DNA of 64,000 nt from Nocardioides alpinus (GTDB lineage: Bacteria; Actinomycetota; Actinomycetes; Propionibacteriales; Nocardioidaceae): the NCBI RefSeq assembly GCF_900112035.1, contig NZ_FOKC01000013.1, positions 1-64,000 of the forward strand. Reading direction: 5' to 3'. The stretch's first letter is position 1. Every line of letters begins with the position of its first letter. A program made the translations under genes and the position numbers. The notes under the pieces are model-generated. The model was not told the DNA's origin. It made no database searches and saw only the letters and a program-made list of their open reading frames with translations. This document shows, one piece after another, positions 43,195 through 52,141 of the stretch.

Positions 43195-44424
43195 TCAGCC
43201 GGCCAACCGGCCGCGTACGTCGACGAGCGCCGCGCCGAGCGCGGCGACCGGGTCGACGAAGAGGGGCTCCAGCGCGATCTCGGCCGCGCCGAGGAGGGGT
43301 GAGTCCGACCCGAGACCGGGCAGCGCGAGGGTGACCGACTCGAGCGGCGCGGGCAGTGCGTGGTCGGCGAGGCCGGCATTCACCTCGGCGCCGACCAGCG
43401 TGTAGAGCGAGCGGAAGTAGCCGCCGAGGACGACCATCTGCGGGTTGAACAGGTTGACGATGCTCGCCAGGCCCTGGCCCAGCGCGGTGCCCGTCGCGCG
43501 CAGCGCGGGGGACGGCTTGTCGAAGCCGTCGAGGATCTCGTCGAGCTGGGCCACCTTGTCGGGCGGGCAGTTGATCGCCTCGGCGATGGCGTGCGCGCCC
43601 ACCTCGGTCTCCCAGCAGCCCCGGTTGCCGCAGTGGCAGGGCCGGCCGTTGGGGTTGAAGCGCAGGTGGCCGATCTCGCCGGCGTAGCCGCCGGCCCCCT
43701 CGAGCCGGTGCCCTCCGGTGATCACGCCGGCGCCGACACCGACGTTGCCGGAGACGTAGATGAGCTCGTCGGTGTCCACCGCTGCGCCGCGCGTGTGCTC
43801 GGCGAGCGCACCCAGGTCGGCGTCGTTGGCGAGCGAGACCGGGACGTCGAGACCGAGGGCGGCCAGCACGATGCCGCCGAAGGAGACGTCGTGCCACTCG
43901 AGGTTGGGGGCGAGCCTGATCAGGCCGTCGCTACGACGGACCAGTCCGGGCACGCTGATCCCGATGCCGACGAGGGCAGCGGTGATCGGCGCGTCCTCCA
44001 CGACGGTGCGGATCAGTGCGGCCACCGAAGCCCCCACCTGCCAGGCCTCCCCGTGGCTGTGGACGGGTGCCTGCGCCCGTTGCAGGACCCGGCCACCGAG
44101 CCCGACCCGGGCCACGACAGCCCGGTCCACGCCCAGGTCGACCGCGATGACGTAGGGCCCGTCCTCGGCGATCCGGACCCCCGCCGACGGGCGGCCCGCC
44201 CCCTGGCGGGCCCCCTCGGGCGGGGTGGCCCGCTCGGAGATCCCCAGCGACTCCAGCTCGCCGACCAGCCCGGCGATGGTGCTCCGGTTGAGCCCCATCA
44301 GGCTGGTCAGCTCGGCCCGGGACATCTGTCCCGCGCCGTGGACGTGGCGCAGCAGCGTCCCGAGGTTGTGGCGCCGGATGGCCTCCTGGTTGGTGCCGAG
44401 GCCCGTGCGCCGCTGCGGGCTCAC
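43195..44424 (-). CDS. ROK-family repressor, likely of the xylFGH transporter
   Basis: 409 residues starting at GTG. The HTH is SRAELTSLMGLNRSTIAGLV. The ROK domain has SLANDADLGALAE and the zinc site GHLRFNPNGRPCHCGNRGCWE. It lies 9 nt downstream of the permease gene on the same strand, so it is probably the last gene of the ABC operon. It may recognise the perfect CATATGTTGT palindrome upstream of xylF. It is distinct from the ROK protein of xylBA. Confidence 0.82.
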   Translation of the reverse strand: MSPQRRTGLGTNQEAIRRHNLGTLLRHVHGAGQMSRAELTSLMGLNRSTIAGLVGELESLGISERATPPEGARQGAGRPSAGVRIAEDGPYVIAVDLGVDRAVVARVGLGGRVLQRAQAPVHSHGEAWQVGASVAALIRTVVEDAPITAALVGIGISVPGLVRRSDGLIRLAPNLEWHDVSFGGIVLAALGLDVPVSLANDADLGALAEHTRGAAVDTDELIYVSGNVGVGAGVITGGHRLEGAGGYAGEIGHLRFNPNGRPCHCGNRGCWETEVGAHAIAEAINCPPDKVAQLDEILDGFDKPSPALRATGTALGQGLASIVNLFNPQMVVLGGYFRSLYTLVGAEVNAGLADHALPAPLESVTLALPGLGSDSPLLGAAEIALEPLFVDPVAALGAALVDVRGRLAG

Positions 44425-44433
44425 GTGGTCGAC

Positions 44434-45714
44434 CTAGACGCCGGCCGAGGAGCGACGACGGCGCGAGATCGCGTCCACGCTCGCGGCGAGGAGCAGCACG
44501 CCACCGGTGACCAGGAAGTTGATGTAGCTCGCCTGGTTGAGCAGGCCCAGTCCGTTGGGGATGGTCGCGATGACCAGGCCGCCGACGACCGCGTCGATCG
44601 CGCGACCCCGGCCACCGAACAGGCTGGTGCCACCGATGACGGCCGCACCGACGGCGTACAGCAGCTCGTTGCCGCCACCGGAGCCCGGCGAGACCTTGCC
44701 GGTGTAGGACGCCGCCAGCAGGCCGCTGATCGCGGCCATCGACGAACAGATGACGAAGGCCATGATCCGCACGCGCTGCACGTTGATGCCGGCGCGGCGC
44801 GCGGCCTCGGCGTTGCCACCGACGGCGTAGAGGTGCCGGCCGAAGCGGGTCTTGGTCAGGATGAACGTCCAGAACAGCAGGAGCGCGATGACGACCGGCG
44901 CCACCCACGGGATGCCGCTGATGTTGAAGAGCGCGGGATTGGGCGCGCGGTTGGCGCTGAGCAGCGCCGTGAGGCCCAGCACGATCACGGCGAGGACGGC
45001 GATCCGGATGATCACCAGGCCGAGGGGCTGGTGGACCAGGCCCTTGGCGGACAGCGAGCGGAAGCGCCAGAGCGACAGCGCCGCGAAGGCGGCGACGATC
45101 AGCACGGCCGCGATCCAGCCGGCGGTGATCGGGACGTTCTTGATCGAGAGCCCGCGCAGCACCGGGTCGTTGAACCGCAGCGAGCCGCCGGAGCCGATCA
45201 GCTTGAGCGGGATCGCCTGGAGGGCGAGGAAGAAGGCGAGGGTCACGACGAAGGACGGGATGCCGAGGAAGGAGACCAGCGAACCGATCGCGAGGCCGAT
45301 GAGGGCACCCACCGCGACGCCGGCCAGTGTGGCCATCCACCAGGTCCAGTCGTAGTCGATCAGCATCAGCGCGATGATCGTCGCCGAGGCGCCGCCCGCG
45401 ACGCCGGCCGACAGGTCGATCTCGCCCAGGAGCAGCACGAAGACGATGCCCATCGCGAGCACGATGATCGAGCCGGCCTGCACGACCAGGTTGGCCATGT
45501 TGTAGGTCGTCAGGAACCGGTCGTTGAGCGAGGCGAAGACGACGAACAGGAAGATCAGCCCGAGGATCGCCGGCAGCGAACCCATGTCGCCGCCGCGGAG
45601 GCGGTTGAGGTAGTCGCGGGCCGAGTCCCCGACGGTCGCGGCCTGGACGTTGTCGTTGTCGAAGCCACCCGCGGCCGGGGTCGGCGCGGGGGTGGACTGG
45701 GTGTCGACGGTCAT
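44434..45714 (-). CDS. xylH: Xylose-type ABC transporter permease
   Basis: A 426-residue permease with about ten or more membrane segments. Motifs typical of ribose/xylose permeases are LLLGEIDLSAGVAGGASA, GIPSFVVTLAFF and RFGRHLYAVGGNAEAARRAG (coupling loop). It works with the single-domain ATPase and binding protein encoded upstream to import xylose or a related pentose. Confidence 0.88.
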   Translation of the reverse strand: MTVDTQSTPAPTPAAGGFDNDNVQAATVGDSARDYLNRLRGGDMGSLPAILGLIFLFVVFASLNDRFLTTYNMANLVVQAGSIIVLAMGIVFVLLLGEIDLSAGVAGGASATIIALMLIDYDWTWWMATLAGVAVGALIGLAIGSLVSFLGIPSFVVTLAFFLALQAIPLKLIGSGGSLRFNDPVLRGLSIKNVPITAGWIAAVLIVAAFAALSLWRFRSLSAKGLVHQPLGLVIIRIAVLAVIVLGLTALLSANRAPNPALFNISGIPWVAPVVIALLLFWTFILTKTRFGRHLYAVGGNAEAARRAGINVQRVRIMAFVICSSMAAISGLLAASYTGKVSPGSGGGNELLYAVGAAVIGGTSLFGGRGRAIDAVVGGLVIATIPNGLGLLNQASYINFLVTGGVLLLAASVDAISRRRRSSAGV

Positions 45715-45733
45715 GGTGAGTCTCCGGTCCTTC

Positions 45734-46510
45734 TCAGACGGTCGCTGTCGCAGGGTTCTCGGCGATGCCGAGGTCCCCGGAGCGTCCGGCGGTGATGAGC
45801 TCGACGATCTGGCTGTGGGTGACGTCCTTCGAGGAGACGTCCGCGGCCACCCGTCCGAGGTAGAGGGCGGTGATCCGGTCGGCGACCTCGAGGACGTCGC
45901 CCATGTTGTGGGAGATCAGCACGACGCCGAGGCCGCGGTCGGCCAGTCGACGTACGAGGTCGAGGACCTGCCGGGTCTGCGCGACACCGAGCGCTGCGGT
46001 GGGCTCGTCGAGGAGCACCACCTTGGAGTTCCACAGGACCGCCTTGGCGATCGCGACCGTCTGGCGCTGGCCGCCGGAGAGGCTTGCGACGCTCTGGCGT
46101 ACGGACTTCACCGTGCGCACGGACAGGGACGCGAGGGTCTCGCGGGCCCGCGTCTCCATCGTCACCTCGTCGAGGCCGAAGCGGGAGGTCTCCTCGCGGC
46201 CGAGGAACATGTTCTCGACGATGTCGAGGTTGTCGCACAGCGCGAGGTCCTGGTAGACGACCTCGACGCCGAGGGCAGCGACGTCACGGGGACCGTGGAC
46301 GTCGACCTGCTGGCCGTCGAAGAAGTAGTCGCCGCTGTCGCGGCCGTAGATGCCGGCGATGATCTTCACCAGCGTGGACTTGCCGGCCCCGTTGTCACCG
46401 ACGAGTGCGGTGACCTGCCCGGGATAGACGGCGAAGTCGACGTCGTGCAGGACGTGCACCACGCCGAAGCTCTTGTTGACTCCGCGAAGCTCGAGCAGCG
46501 GTTGGTCCAT
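45734..46510 (-). CDS. xylG: Sugar ABC transporter ATPase, single-domain form
   Basis: 258 residues with one nucleotide-binding domain: Walker A GDNGAGKST, signature SLSGGQRQTVAIAK, Walker B VVLLDEPTAALG and switch LISHNM. Classical XylG is a tandem of about 500 residues, so this short form must work as a homodimer, as in other actinobacterial CUT2-type transporters. It sits between the hairpin that follows xylF and xylH. Confidence 0.88.
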   Translation of the reverse strand: MDQPLLELRGVNKSFGVVHVLHDVDFAVYPGQVTALVGDNGAGKSTLVKIIAGIYGRDSGDYFFDGQQVDVHGPRDVAALGVEVVYQDLALCDNLDIVENMFLGREETSRFGLDEVTMETRARETLASLSVRTVKSVRQSVASLSGGQRQTVAIAKAVLWNSKVVLLDEPTAALGVAQTRQVLDLVRRLADRGLGVVLISHNMGDVLEVADRITALYLGRVAADVSSKDVTHSQIVELITAGRSGDLGIAENPATATV

Positions 46511-46555
46511 GGGTCCTACTCCGATCAGCAGAATTTGTTGTGCGAGTCACGGGAG

Positions 46556-46588
46556 CGACGCCCGGGCCGAGGTGCGGCCCGGGCGTCG
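46556..46588 (-). terminator. Intercistronic hairpin between xylF and xylG
   Basis: A perfect 13-bp stem, CGACGCCCGGGCC / GGCCCGGGCGTCG, with a 7-nt loop, lies in the 111-bp gap after the binding-protein gene. Such attenuators usually make the binding protein more abundant than the ATPase and permease. Confidence 0.7.
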
Positions 46589-46621
46589 TTCCGCGGTTGT
46601 TGCAGGGATCAGCTCAGGAGA

Positions 46622-47719
46622 TCAGGAGATCCCGGCCTCGGCGCACAGGTCGGCGAAGTCGCCGGTGCACACGTCCTCGGCCTTCTGGCCACCGTCGGAG
46701 ATCACGTCACCGACGTTGTCCTTGGTGATGGCCTGCGGCTCCAGCAGGATCGACGGGACCTCGCTGTCGTCGGAGGAGTCGACCGTGGTGCCGGTGACCT
46801 CGGCGTCCTCGCCGTTGACGAGCGCGATCGCGACGTCGGCCAGCGCGCCGGCCTCCTGCGTGGCGGACTTGTAGACCGTCATGCACTGCGTGCCCGCGAG
46901 GACGTTCTGCAGGCCCTCGACGGTGGCGTCCTGGCCGGTGACCGGGACCTTCCCGTCCTGGCCAGCGCCCTCGAGGATGCTGATGGCGGCGCCACCGAGA
47001 CCGTCGTTGGCGGCGAGGACGCCGTCGACCTTGCCGTCAGCGGCGGTGTAGAGCTGCTGGAAGATCGTGGCGGCTTCCTCGTTGTCCCAGTCCGGGACAG
47101 CCTGCTCGCCGACGACCGTGTAGTTGCTCATGCCGTCGAGGACGCTGTGCGCACCCTCGGCGAAGAGCGTGGCGTTGTTGTCCGTGGGCGAACCGTTGAG
47201 GAAGACGATGTTGGCCTTCTTGTCCCCGAGGCAGTCCGCGAGGCCCTGACCCTGGAGCTCCCCGACGACGGTGTTGTCGAAGGAGACGTAGTACTCCGCC
47301 GAGCCACCGAGGGTGAGGCGGTCGTAGTCGATGGTGGCGACGCCCTGCGACGCGGCCTTCTCCTGGATCGCGGCGCCCGACTCGGAGTCGAGGTTGACGA
47401 TGGCCAGGACGGTGACGCCGTTGCCGATCATGGTGTCGGCGATCTGGGTCATCCGCTCGGCGTCACCCTCGGCGTTCTGGATGTCGTACTCGACACCCGC
47501 CTCGTCGAAGGCAGCCTCGAGGGCCGGACGGTCAGCGCTCTCCCAGCGCACCGAGGACTCGGTGTCGGGGAGGATGACGCCGATCTTGCCGGCTGCCGCC
47601 TCGCTGCCGCTGCCGGCGTCGCTGCCGGTGTCGTCCGAGCTGTCGTCACCGCCGCACGCCGTGAGTGCCATCGAAAGGCCGAGCAGGGGGACCAGGACCA
47701 AACTGTGCTTCCGCTTCAC
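46622..47719 (-). CDS. xylF: Xylose-type sugar-binding lipoprotein
   Basis: 365 residues with a lipoprotein signal (basic start, hydrophobic core, lipobox LTACG) and a Gly/Ser/Asp-rich linker. The periplasmic-binding-protein family 1 fold shows GVILPDTESSVRW, DYDRLTLGGSAEYYVS, SPTDNNATLF and GQDATVEGLQ. These fit XylF-like proteins. It leads the transporter operon, with a perfect operator 60-90 bp upstream. Confidence 0.88.
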   Translation of the reverse strand: MKRKHSLVLVPLLGLSMALTACGGDDSSDDTGSDAGSGSEAAAGKIGVILPDTESSVRWESADRPALEAAFDEAGVEYDIQNAEGDAERMTQIADTMIGNGVTVLAIVNLDSESGAAIQEKAASQGVATIDYDRLTLGGSAEYYVSFDNTVVGELQGQGLADCLGDKKANIVFLNGSPTDNNATLFAEGAHSVLDGMSNYTVVGEQAVPDWDNEEAATIFQQLYTAADGKVDGVLAANDGLGGAAISILEGAGQDGKVPVTGQDATVEGLQNVLAGTQCMTVYKSATQEAGALADVAIALVNGEDAEVTGTTVDSSDDSEVPSILLEPQAITKDNVGDVISDGGQKAEDVCTGDFADLCAEAGIS

Positions 47720-47781
47720 ACGAACCGCCTCCTAGCGATTTCATCGCACGCTGACCATGGATGCTTCCGCTAGTCGTCGTG

Positions 47782-47806
47782 CATATGTTGTTCGGGACAA
47801 CATATG
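47782..47806. promoter_or_regulatory. Putative ROK operator upstream of xylF
   Basis: A perfect 10-bp inverted repeat, CATATGTTGT-TCGGG-ACAACATATG, lies 63 bp upstream of the xylF start. Its spacing and AT-rich arms fit a ROK-family site. It is unlike the palindrome at xylB, so the two ROK proteins probably control separate operons. Confidence 0.75.
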
Positions 47807-47981
47807 GAGTGACCACGATCACGTCCATAGCGGCTCGAGGCTGTTGCCGGTTTGTTACACAAATGTTTCAGGCCACGCGGGGAATGGCGTCTCAGGTGTC
47901 TGGACCAGTGGCACTGCGCGTCCTTGGGCGACGCGTCCGCCCCGAGCGGAATGCCCGGACGCGCGCAGGCCTTGACCTCCC

Positions 47982-48239
47982 ATGACCCTGGACGAGGCTG
48001 TCGCGGCGGTGGAGGCATCCCTGGACGACGACCGCCTGCGGGTCGACCGCCACCGCGCCCGGGAGGACGAGGCGGCGTTCCTGCTGCTGGTCCTCGACAC
48101 CAGCCGTGGCCGCCTCGAGGACGACCGCCCGATCGCCAACGGTCCGCGACTGGTCGCCAAGGTCGACGGCACCGTCACCCGGCTGACACTTCCCGATGCG
48201 CTCGCACGCGCCGATCAGATGCCACTCGCCGGCGAATGA
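47982..48239 (+). CDS. Small YrhB/Imm35-like protein
   Basis: 85 residues beginning MTLDEAVAAVEASL and containing FLLLVLDTSRG, GPRLVAKVDGTVTRLTLPDAL. The layout (helix, strand, DTSRG, closing PLVDR-like strand) recalls the YrhB/immunity-protein-35 fold, but this is a weak similarity by eye. It converges on the SGNH hydrolase gene 3 nt away. No toxin gene is adjacent. Confidence 0.5.
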   Translation: MTLDEAVAAVEASLDDDRLRVDRHRAREDEAAFLLLVLDTSRGRLEDDRPIANGPRLVAKVDGTVTRLTLPDALARADQMPLAGE

Positions 48240-48242
48240 GAC

Positions 48243-49355
48243 CTACCAGGCCCCCAGCGCCGCGAACCGCTCGCCGATGAGCTGGTGCGTGACGGAGTCG
48301 GGGTGCAGGTGGTCGGGCAGCGGGAGCCGCACCGCGTCGTCGGCGCCGTAGAGCGCCAGCCCGTCGACGTACGACAGGTGTGGGTCGCCGCGTCGCTCGA
48401 CCACCCCGGCGAGGACCTCACGCACCACCTCGAGGGTCAGGGCACCGCGGGCCACGCCCGCCGGGTCCCCGGCGGCCACGAAGGCGACGCGACCCTCGGC
48501 GAGGGCAGCCATGTCCGGCGCCGTCGACCCGGGGACCGCCTCGTGGATCCCGCAGTGGATCGGGGAGACGAGTCGGATCGGGGTGTCCGGGTGCCCGTCG
48601 CGGATGGTGTCGAGGTAGCCGTGGACCGCCGGGCCGAGGGCGCGGCGCCGCACCAGGTCCTGGTTGACCACGTTGATCCCGAGCTTGAGGCTGATCAGGT
48701 CGGCAGGGGTGTCGCGGATGGTGCGCGCGACGAAGGGGTCGAGCAGCGCACTGCCGCCGAAGCCGAGGTTGACCAGGTCGAGCCCGGCCAGGCGAGCCGC
48801 GACGACGGGCCACGGCTCGGTCGGATGGGTGGCCACGGACCCGTGGCTGATCGAGCTGCCGTGGTGGACCCACCGGGGTCGGTCGTCGTCGGCGGGCGCA
48901 AGCACCGCGTCCGCGCGCAGGTCGATGAGCTCGGTCTGCTCGTCGTGGGGCAGCCAGACCTCGACGTCCTTGGTGCCCGCCGGGAGGTCGATCACCAGCA
49001 TCGTCGGCTCACCCGCGGTGAAGGTGCTGGCGCCGGTCATCATGTCGACGTCGAGCACGTGGCCGCCGGGCGCCTGCAGCCGCTGGACGAGCACGCCGTC
49101 GACAAGGACGTCGTACCACCCGTCGGGTCGCGCCGGCGCACCGACGTAGCGGCGCTTGGTCGGCAGGACGTCGAGCTCGAGGTGGGTGGCATCGGTGCGC
49201 AGCGCCAGTCGTACGCCGGCCGGCTGGGCCTCGACGAGCGCGAGCTGCGGGTCGTCGGTCTGGGCGCGCGCCCAGGCGGGCAGCCGGTGGGGCAGCAGGC
49301 CGCCGTCGGTGTGCTCGAGCTCGAGCGCACCGACGACGAGGGTCGGGTCGATCAT
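48243..49355 (-). CDS. SGNH/GDSL-type hydrolase with N-terminal domain
   Basis: 370 residues from the ATG at 49355, overlapping the TetR stop by 4 nt. The SGNH blocks are VHHGSSISHG (nucleophile Ser), NLGFGGSALLD (Gly), LGINVVN (Asn) and DHLHPDS (Asp-His dyad). An N-terminal beta-sandwich of about 160 residues precedes it, as in carbohydrate esterases. There is no signal peptide, so it is probably cytoplasmic. The TetR neighbour probably controls it. Confidence 0.8.
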   Translation of the reverse strand: MIDPTLVVGALELEHTDGGLLPHRLPAWARAQTDDPQLALVEAQPAGVRLALRTDATHLELDVLPTKRRYVGAPARPDGWYDVLVDGVLVQRLQAPGGHVLDVDMMTGASTFTAGEPTMLVIDLPAGTKDVEVWLPHDEQTELIDLRADAVLAPADDDRPRWVHHGSSISHGSVATHPTEPWPVVAARLAGLDLVNLGFGGSALLDPFVARTIRDTPADLISLKLGINVVNQDLVRRRALGPAVHGYLDTIRDGHPDTPIRLVSPIHCGIHEAVPGSTAPDMAALAEGRVAFVAAGDPAGVARGALTLEVVREVLAGVVERRGDPHLSYVDGLALYGADDAVRLPLPDHLHPDSVTHQLIGERFAALGAW

Positions 49356-49927
49356 GGCTTCTCCCAGGAGCGAAGCAGGGTGTCGAGGCCGTCGAGGACG
49401 CGCTCCCACGTCTCGTCGGAGGTGGGTGCGTCGGCACGGTGGCCGAAGGCGCCCGCCGCGTCGAGGGCGGCGTAGCCGTGGAAGGTGGCGCCGAGCAGGC
49501 GGACCGCATGGGTCTCGTCGACGTCGGGGAGCGCATAGCCGCGCAGCGCGGCCCGACCGAGGTCGGCATGGCGAGGACCGGCGCTCGCGGCTGCCGTCGC
49601 GGCGTCGAGCGGCAGCCGCGTGGCGGCGTAGCGGCCGGGGTGCTCGGTGGCGTAGGACCGCCACACCCCGCCCATCGCGGCGAGCGCGGCGCGACCGCTG
49701 ACCCCGGCCAGTGCGTCGGCCAGCCGGTCGGCCGTCTCCTCGAGCGCGAGGAGCGCCACCCGGATGCGTACGTCGTCGCTGCTGCGGACGTGGCTGTAGA
49801 GGCTGGGCGTGGCGACTCCGAAGCTCTTCGCGAGCGCGGTGAGGGTGACCCGGTCGAGACCGACCTCGTCGGCGAGCTCGGCGGCCGCATCGGTGACCCG
49901 GGCGCTCGAGAGTCCTGCGCGAGGCAT
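49352..49927 (-). CDS. TetR-family regulator
   Basis: 191 residues from the ATG at 49927. The HTH is TLTALAKSFGVATPSLYSHV and the C-terminal region resembles TetR_C_33/WHG domains (GYALPDVDETHAVRLLGATF). An upstream ATG at 49945 would lie inside a long inverted repeat, so the shorter start is preferred. It is coupled to the SGNH hydrolase gene and lies downstream of an MFS gene. Confidence 0.82.
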   Translation of the reverse strand: MPRAGLSSARVTDAAAELADEVGLDRVTLTALAKSFGVATPSLYSHVRSSDDVRIRVALLALEETADRLADALAGVSGRAALAAMGGVWRSYATEHPGRYAATRLPLDAATAAASAGPRHADLGRAALRGYALPDVDETHAVRLLGATFHGYAALDAAGAFGHRADAPTSDETWERVLDGLDTLLRSWEKP

Positions 49928-49936
49928 GGCGCCCCC

Positions 49937-49978
49937 TTTCCTCATGACGTGAGGATCAAACCTTAGGGCATGAGGAAA
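49937..49978. promoter_or_regulatory. Inverted repeat upstream of the tetR-SGNH pair
   Basis: TTTCCTCATG (49937-49946) and CATGAGGAAA (49969-49978) are perfect inverted arms with a 22-nt spacer. The region also has CCTCA-TGACG-TGAGG (49940-49954). It is a likely autoregulatory operator for the adjacent TetR protein. Confidence 0.65.
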
Positions 49979-49986
49979 AGAGTGCC

Positions 49987-51468
49987 TCAGTGGTGCGCGT
50001 CGTCCAGGGACAGGTCGGCCGGCACCAGGCGCCAGACCGCGTACGCCGCGAGCGCGGTCAGCACGGCGCCCACGGCCCCGACCGACGCGAAGGCCAGCAC
50101 GAACGCGTCGGCCGCATCGTCGAAGGACGGCCCGCCGACGGCGCCGGCGACCGACTCGCGCACGGTGGCGCTGGCACCGTCCGGCAGCGCGGCCCGGTAG
50201 ACCGCTCCGACGAGGCTGCCCAGGAACGTGATGCCGAGGACGGCACCGAGCTCGTAGGTGATCTCCTCGACAGCCGCTGCGGACCCCGCCTGGTCATCGG
50301 TGGCCGTGCCCATGATCAGCGCGGACCCGAGGCCGAGGGCGGAGGTACCGAGACCGACGACGGTGAACGCGACGGCGATCCACGGGTACGTCGCCGGGAC
50401 GACGGCCAGCAGGCCGAGGCCGGCCGAGAGCACCAGCAACCCGCCGGTGAGGACGATGCGCGGACTCGTCCGGGCCGCCAGCGCGGGCGCGAACGGCGAG
50501 GCGATCATCGCGCCGAGTGCCAGCGGGAGCAGGGCGATGCCGGACTCCAGCGGGCTCCACCCTTCGACCAGCTGCAGCCACTGGCTGCCGACGAAGAGGA
50601 CCGCGACCATCGCGGCGCTGCTGGCGAGGGCGGCGACCACGCCGGCCCGCAGCACCGGGTTGCCGAAGAGCCGCACGTCGAGCATCGGCCGGTCCGAGGC
50701 CAGCGCCGTCCTGACGAAGACGGCCAGCGCGAGGCCGCCGACCACGAGCAGGGCGAGGGTGGGCAACGACGGCCCGTGCTTGCCGAGCTGCTTGGCCGCG
50801 TAGACGAAGGCGGTCATGCCGCCTGCGGAGAGCAGGATGCCGGCAGCGTCGATCCGACCGGGACGCGGCGAGCGGTTCTCCCGGAGGAGCCAGGCGGCAG
50901 CAGCGATGGCGACGAGCATCAGCGGCACGTTGACCAGGAAGGCGGCGTGCCAGCTGAAGGCCTCGAGCAGCGCGCCACCGACGACCGGCCCGACCGCGGC
51001 GCCGAGGGCAGCGGTGGCGCCCCAGACACTGAGGGCGAGGGTGCGCTCACGCGGGTCGGCGAAGATCGAGCGGATGAGGGACAGGGTCGAGGGCATCACC
51101 ATCGCACCGCCGATGCCGAGCAGGGCGCGGATCACGATGACGGCGGCCGCACTGTCGGCCCACAGGACCGCGACGGAGCCGGCGGCGAACACGGCGTAGC
51201 CGGTGATGAGCATCCGCTTGCGTCCCCACCGGTCACCCAGCGCGGTGATCGGCACGAGCAGTCCCGCGAGCGCGAGGGCGTACGCATCCACGACCCACAG
51301 CTGCGAGACGGACGTGAGGTGCAGCTCAGCGGCCATCTCGGGCAGCGCCACGTTGAGGATGGTCATGTCCATCACCACCACGAGCAGGCTGGCGGCGAGG
51401 ACGGCGAGGGCCCACCAGCGGCGGGGGTCGGCGGCGGTCTGCGAGGAGCGCTCGTGCAGGACGGTCAC
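49987..51468 (-). CDS. MFS multidrug exporter, EmrB/QacA-type
   Basis: 493 residues from a GTG overlapping the upstream TetR stop by 4 nt. Fourteen membrane segments can be counted. Motif C-like TAALGAAVGPVVGGALLEA and motif A GDRWGRKRM, with motif D1 VVMDMTILNVALP, define the DHA2 drug:proton antiporter family. It is co-transcribed with its regulator, so substrate-induced efflux is likely. Confidence 0.88.
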   Translation of the reverse strand: MTVLHERSSQTAADPRRWWALAVLAASLLVVVMDMTILNVALPEMAAELHLTSVSQLWVVDAYALALAGLLVPITALGDRWGRKRMLITGYAVFAAGSVAVLWADSAAAVIVIRALLGIGGAMVMPSTLSLIRSIFADPRERTLALSVWGATAALGAAVGPVVGGALLEAFSWHAAFLVNVPLMLVAIAAAAWLLRENRSPRPGRIDAAGILLSAGGMTAFVYAAKQLGKHGPSLPTLALLVVGGLALAVFVRTALASDRPMLDVRLFGNPVLRAGVVAALASSAAMVAVLFVGSQWLQLVEGWSPLESGIALLPLALGAMIASPFAPALAARTSPRIVLTGGLLVLSAGLGLLAVVPATYPWIAVAFTVVGLGTSALGLGSALIMGTATDDQAGSAAAVEEITYELGAVLGITFLGSLVGAVYRAALPDGASATVRESVAGAVGGPSFDDAADAFVLAFASVGAVGAVLTALAAYAVWRLVPADLSLDDAHH

Positions 51469-52025
51469 GAGGGCACCACTCCGGCGAGGAGGGACGAGAG
51501 GACGAGGTGGCCGGCGTCGCGGCGGGCGACGTCGCCGATGCGGACGGCTTCGCGGGCCGCGACCAGCAGGCCGTAGATCGCATGGCCGAACCAGCGCAGG
51601 GGGAGGTCCGCGCGGAGCACCCCGCTGGCCTGGGCCGCCGCGAAGAGGACGGCCTCGCGGTCGGCGAGGGCCTGGGTGCGCTCCTCGAGCGCTGCGTTGG
51701 CGAGGATGACGTGGTCGGTCAGCGCGAACCCGAAGGCGTCGGAGTCGTCGACGTAGCCGAGCACGAGGTCCTCGAGCGCAGCGCGGATCCTGGCGGCATC
51801 GCCCGACGCGGCGACGGCCTCGACGTCGACCGCGTCGAGCCGCTGCGCCCACTGGTCGAGGGAGCGCGTGCCGAGCTCGACGAGGAGCGTCTCGCGTGAG
51901 TCGAAGTGGCGGTTGAGCGTGGCCCTGCTGACGCCGGCCGCCTCCGCGACGACCGTCATCGAGGCTCCCGGGTCGGCATTGAGGACCCGCTGGGCCGCAC
52001 CCAGCACGTCGTTGCGATCAGCCAT
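51465..52025 (-). CDS. TetR-family repressor of the MFS exporter
   Basis: 186 residues from the ATG at 52025. The HTH is MTVVAEAAGVSRATLNRHF and the ligand-binding half is helical. Two tandem palindromes 16 bp upstream are evident binding sites, so it should repress itself and the coupled exporter gene. Confidence 0.85.
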   Translation of the reverse strand: MADRNDVLGAAQRVLNADPGASMTVVAEAAGVSRATLNRHFDSRETLLVELGTRSLDQWAQRLDAVDVEAVAASGDAARIRAALEDLVLGYVDDSDAFGFALTDHVILANAALEERTQALADREAVLFAAAQASGVLRADLPLRWFGHAIYGLLVAAREAVRIGDVARRDAGHLVLSSLLAGVVPS

Positions 52026-52040
52026 GCCCACTCCTCCGGT

Positions 52041-52078
52041 TGAGACAACAGTGTCTCACGTGAGACATGATTGTCTCA
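52041..52078. promoter_or_regulatory. Two tandem TetR operators
   Basis: TGAGACA-ACAG-TGTCTCA (52041-52058) and TGAGACA-TGAT-TGTCTCA (52061-52078) have identical perfect arms and are spaced 20 bp centre to centre, two helical turns. They lie between the tetR and the SRPBCC gene, so both may be controlled. Confidence 0.85.
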
Positions 52079-52141
52079 AACCGCTCGGTGCGACCCGTTG
52101 GGGTGACCCGTGCGCAGGGGGGCGCTGGCTAGCGTGGACGG

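Noticed and set aside
43360-45795. 811-codon plus-strand frame
   Set aside because: It lies antisense to the ROK and xylH genes. The Asp/Gly/Arg-rich translation has no domain.
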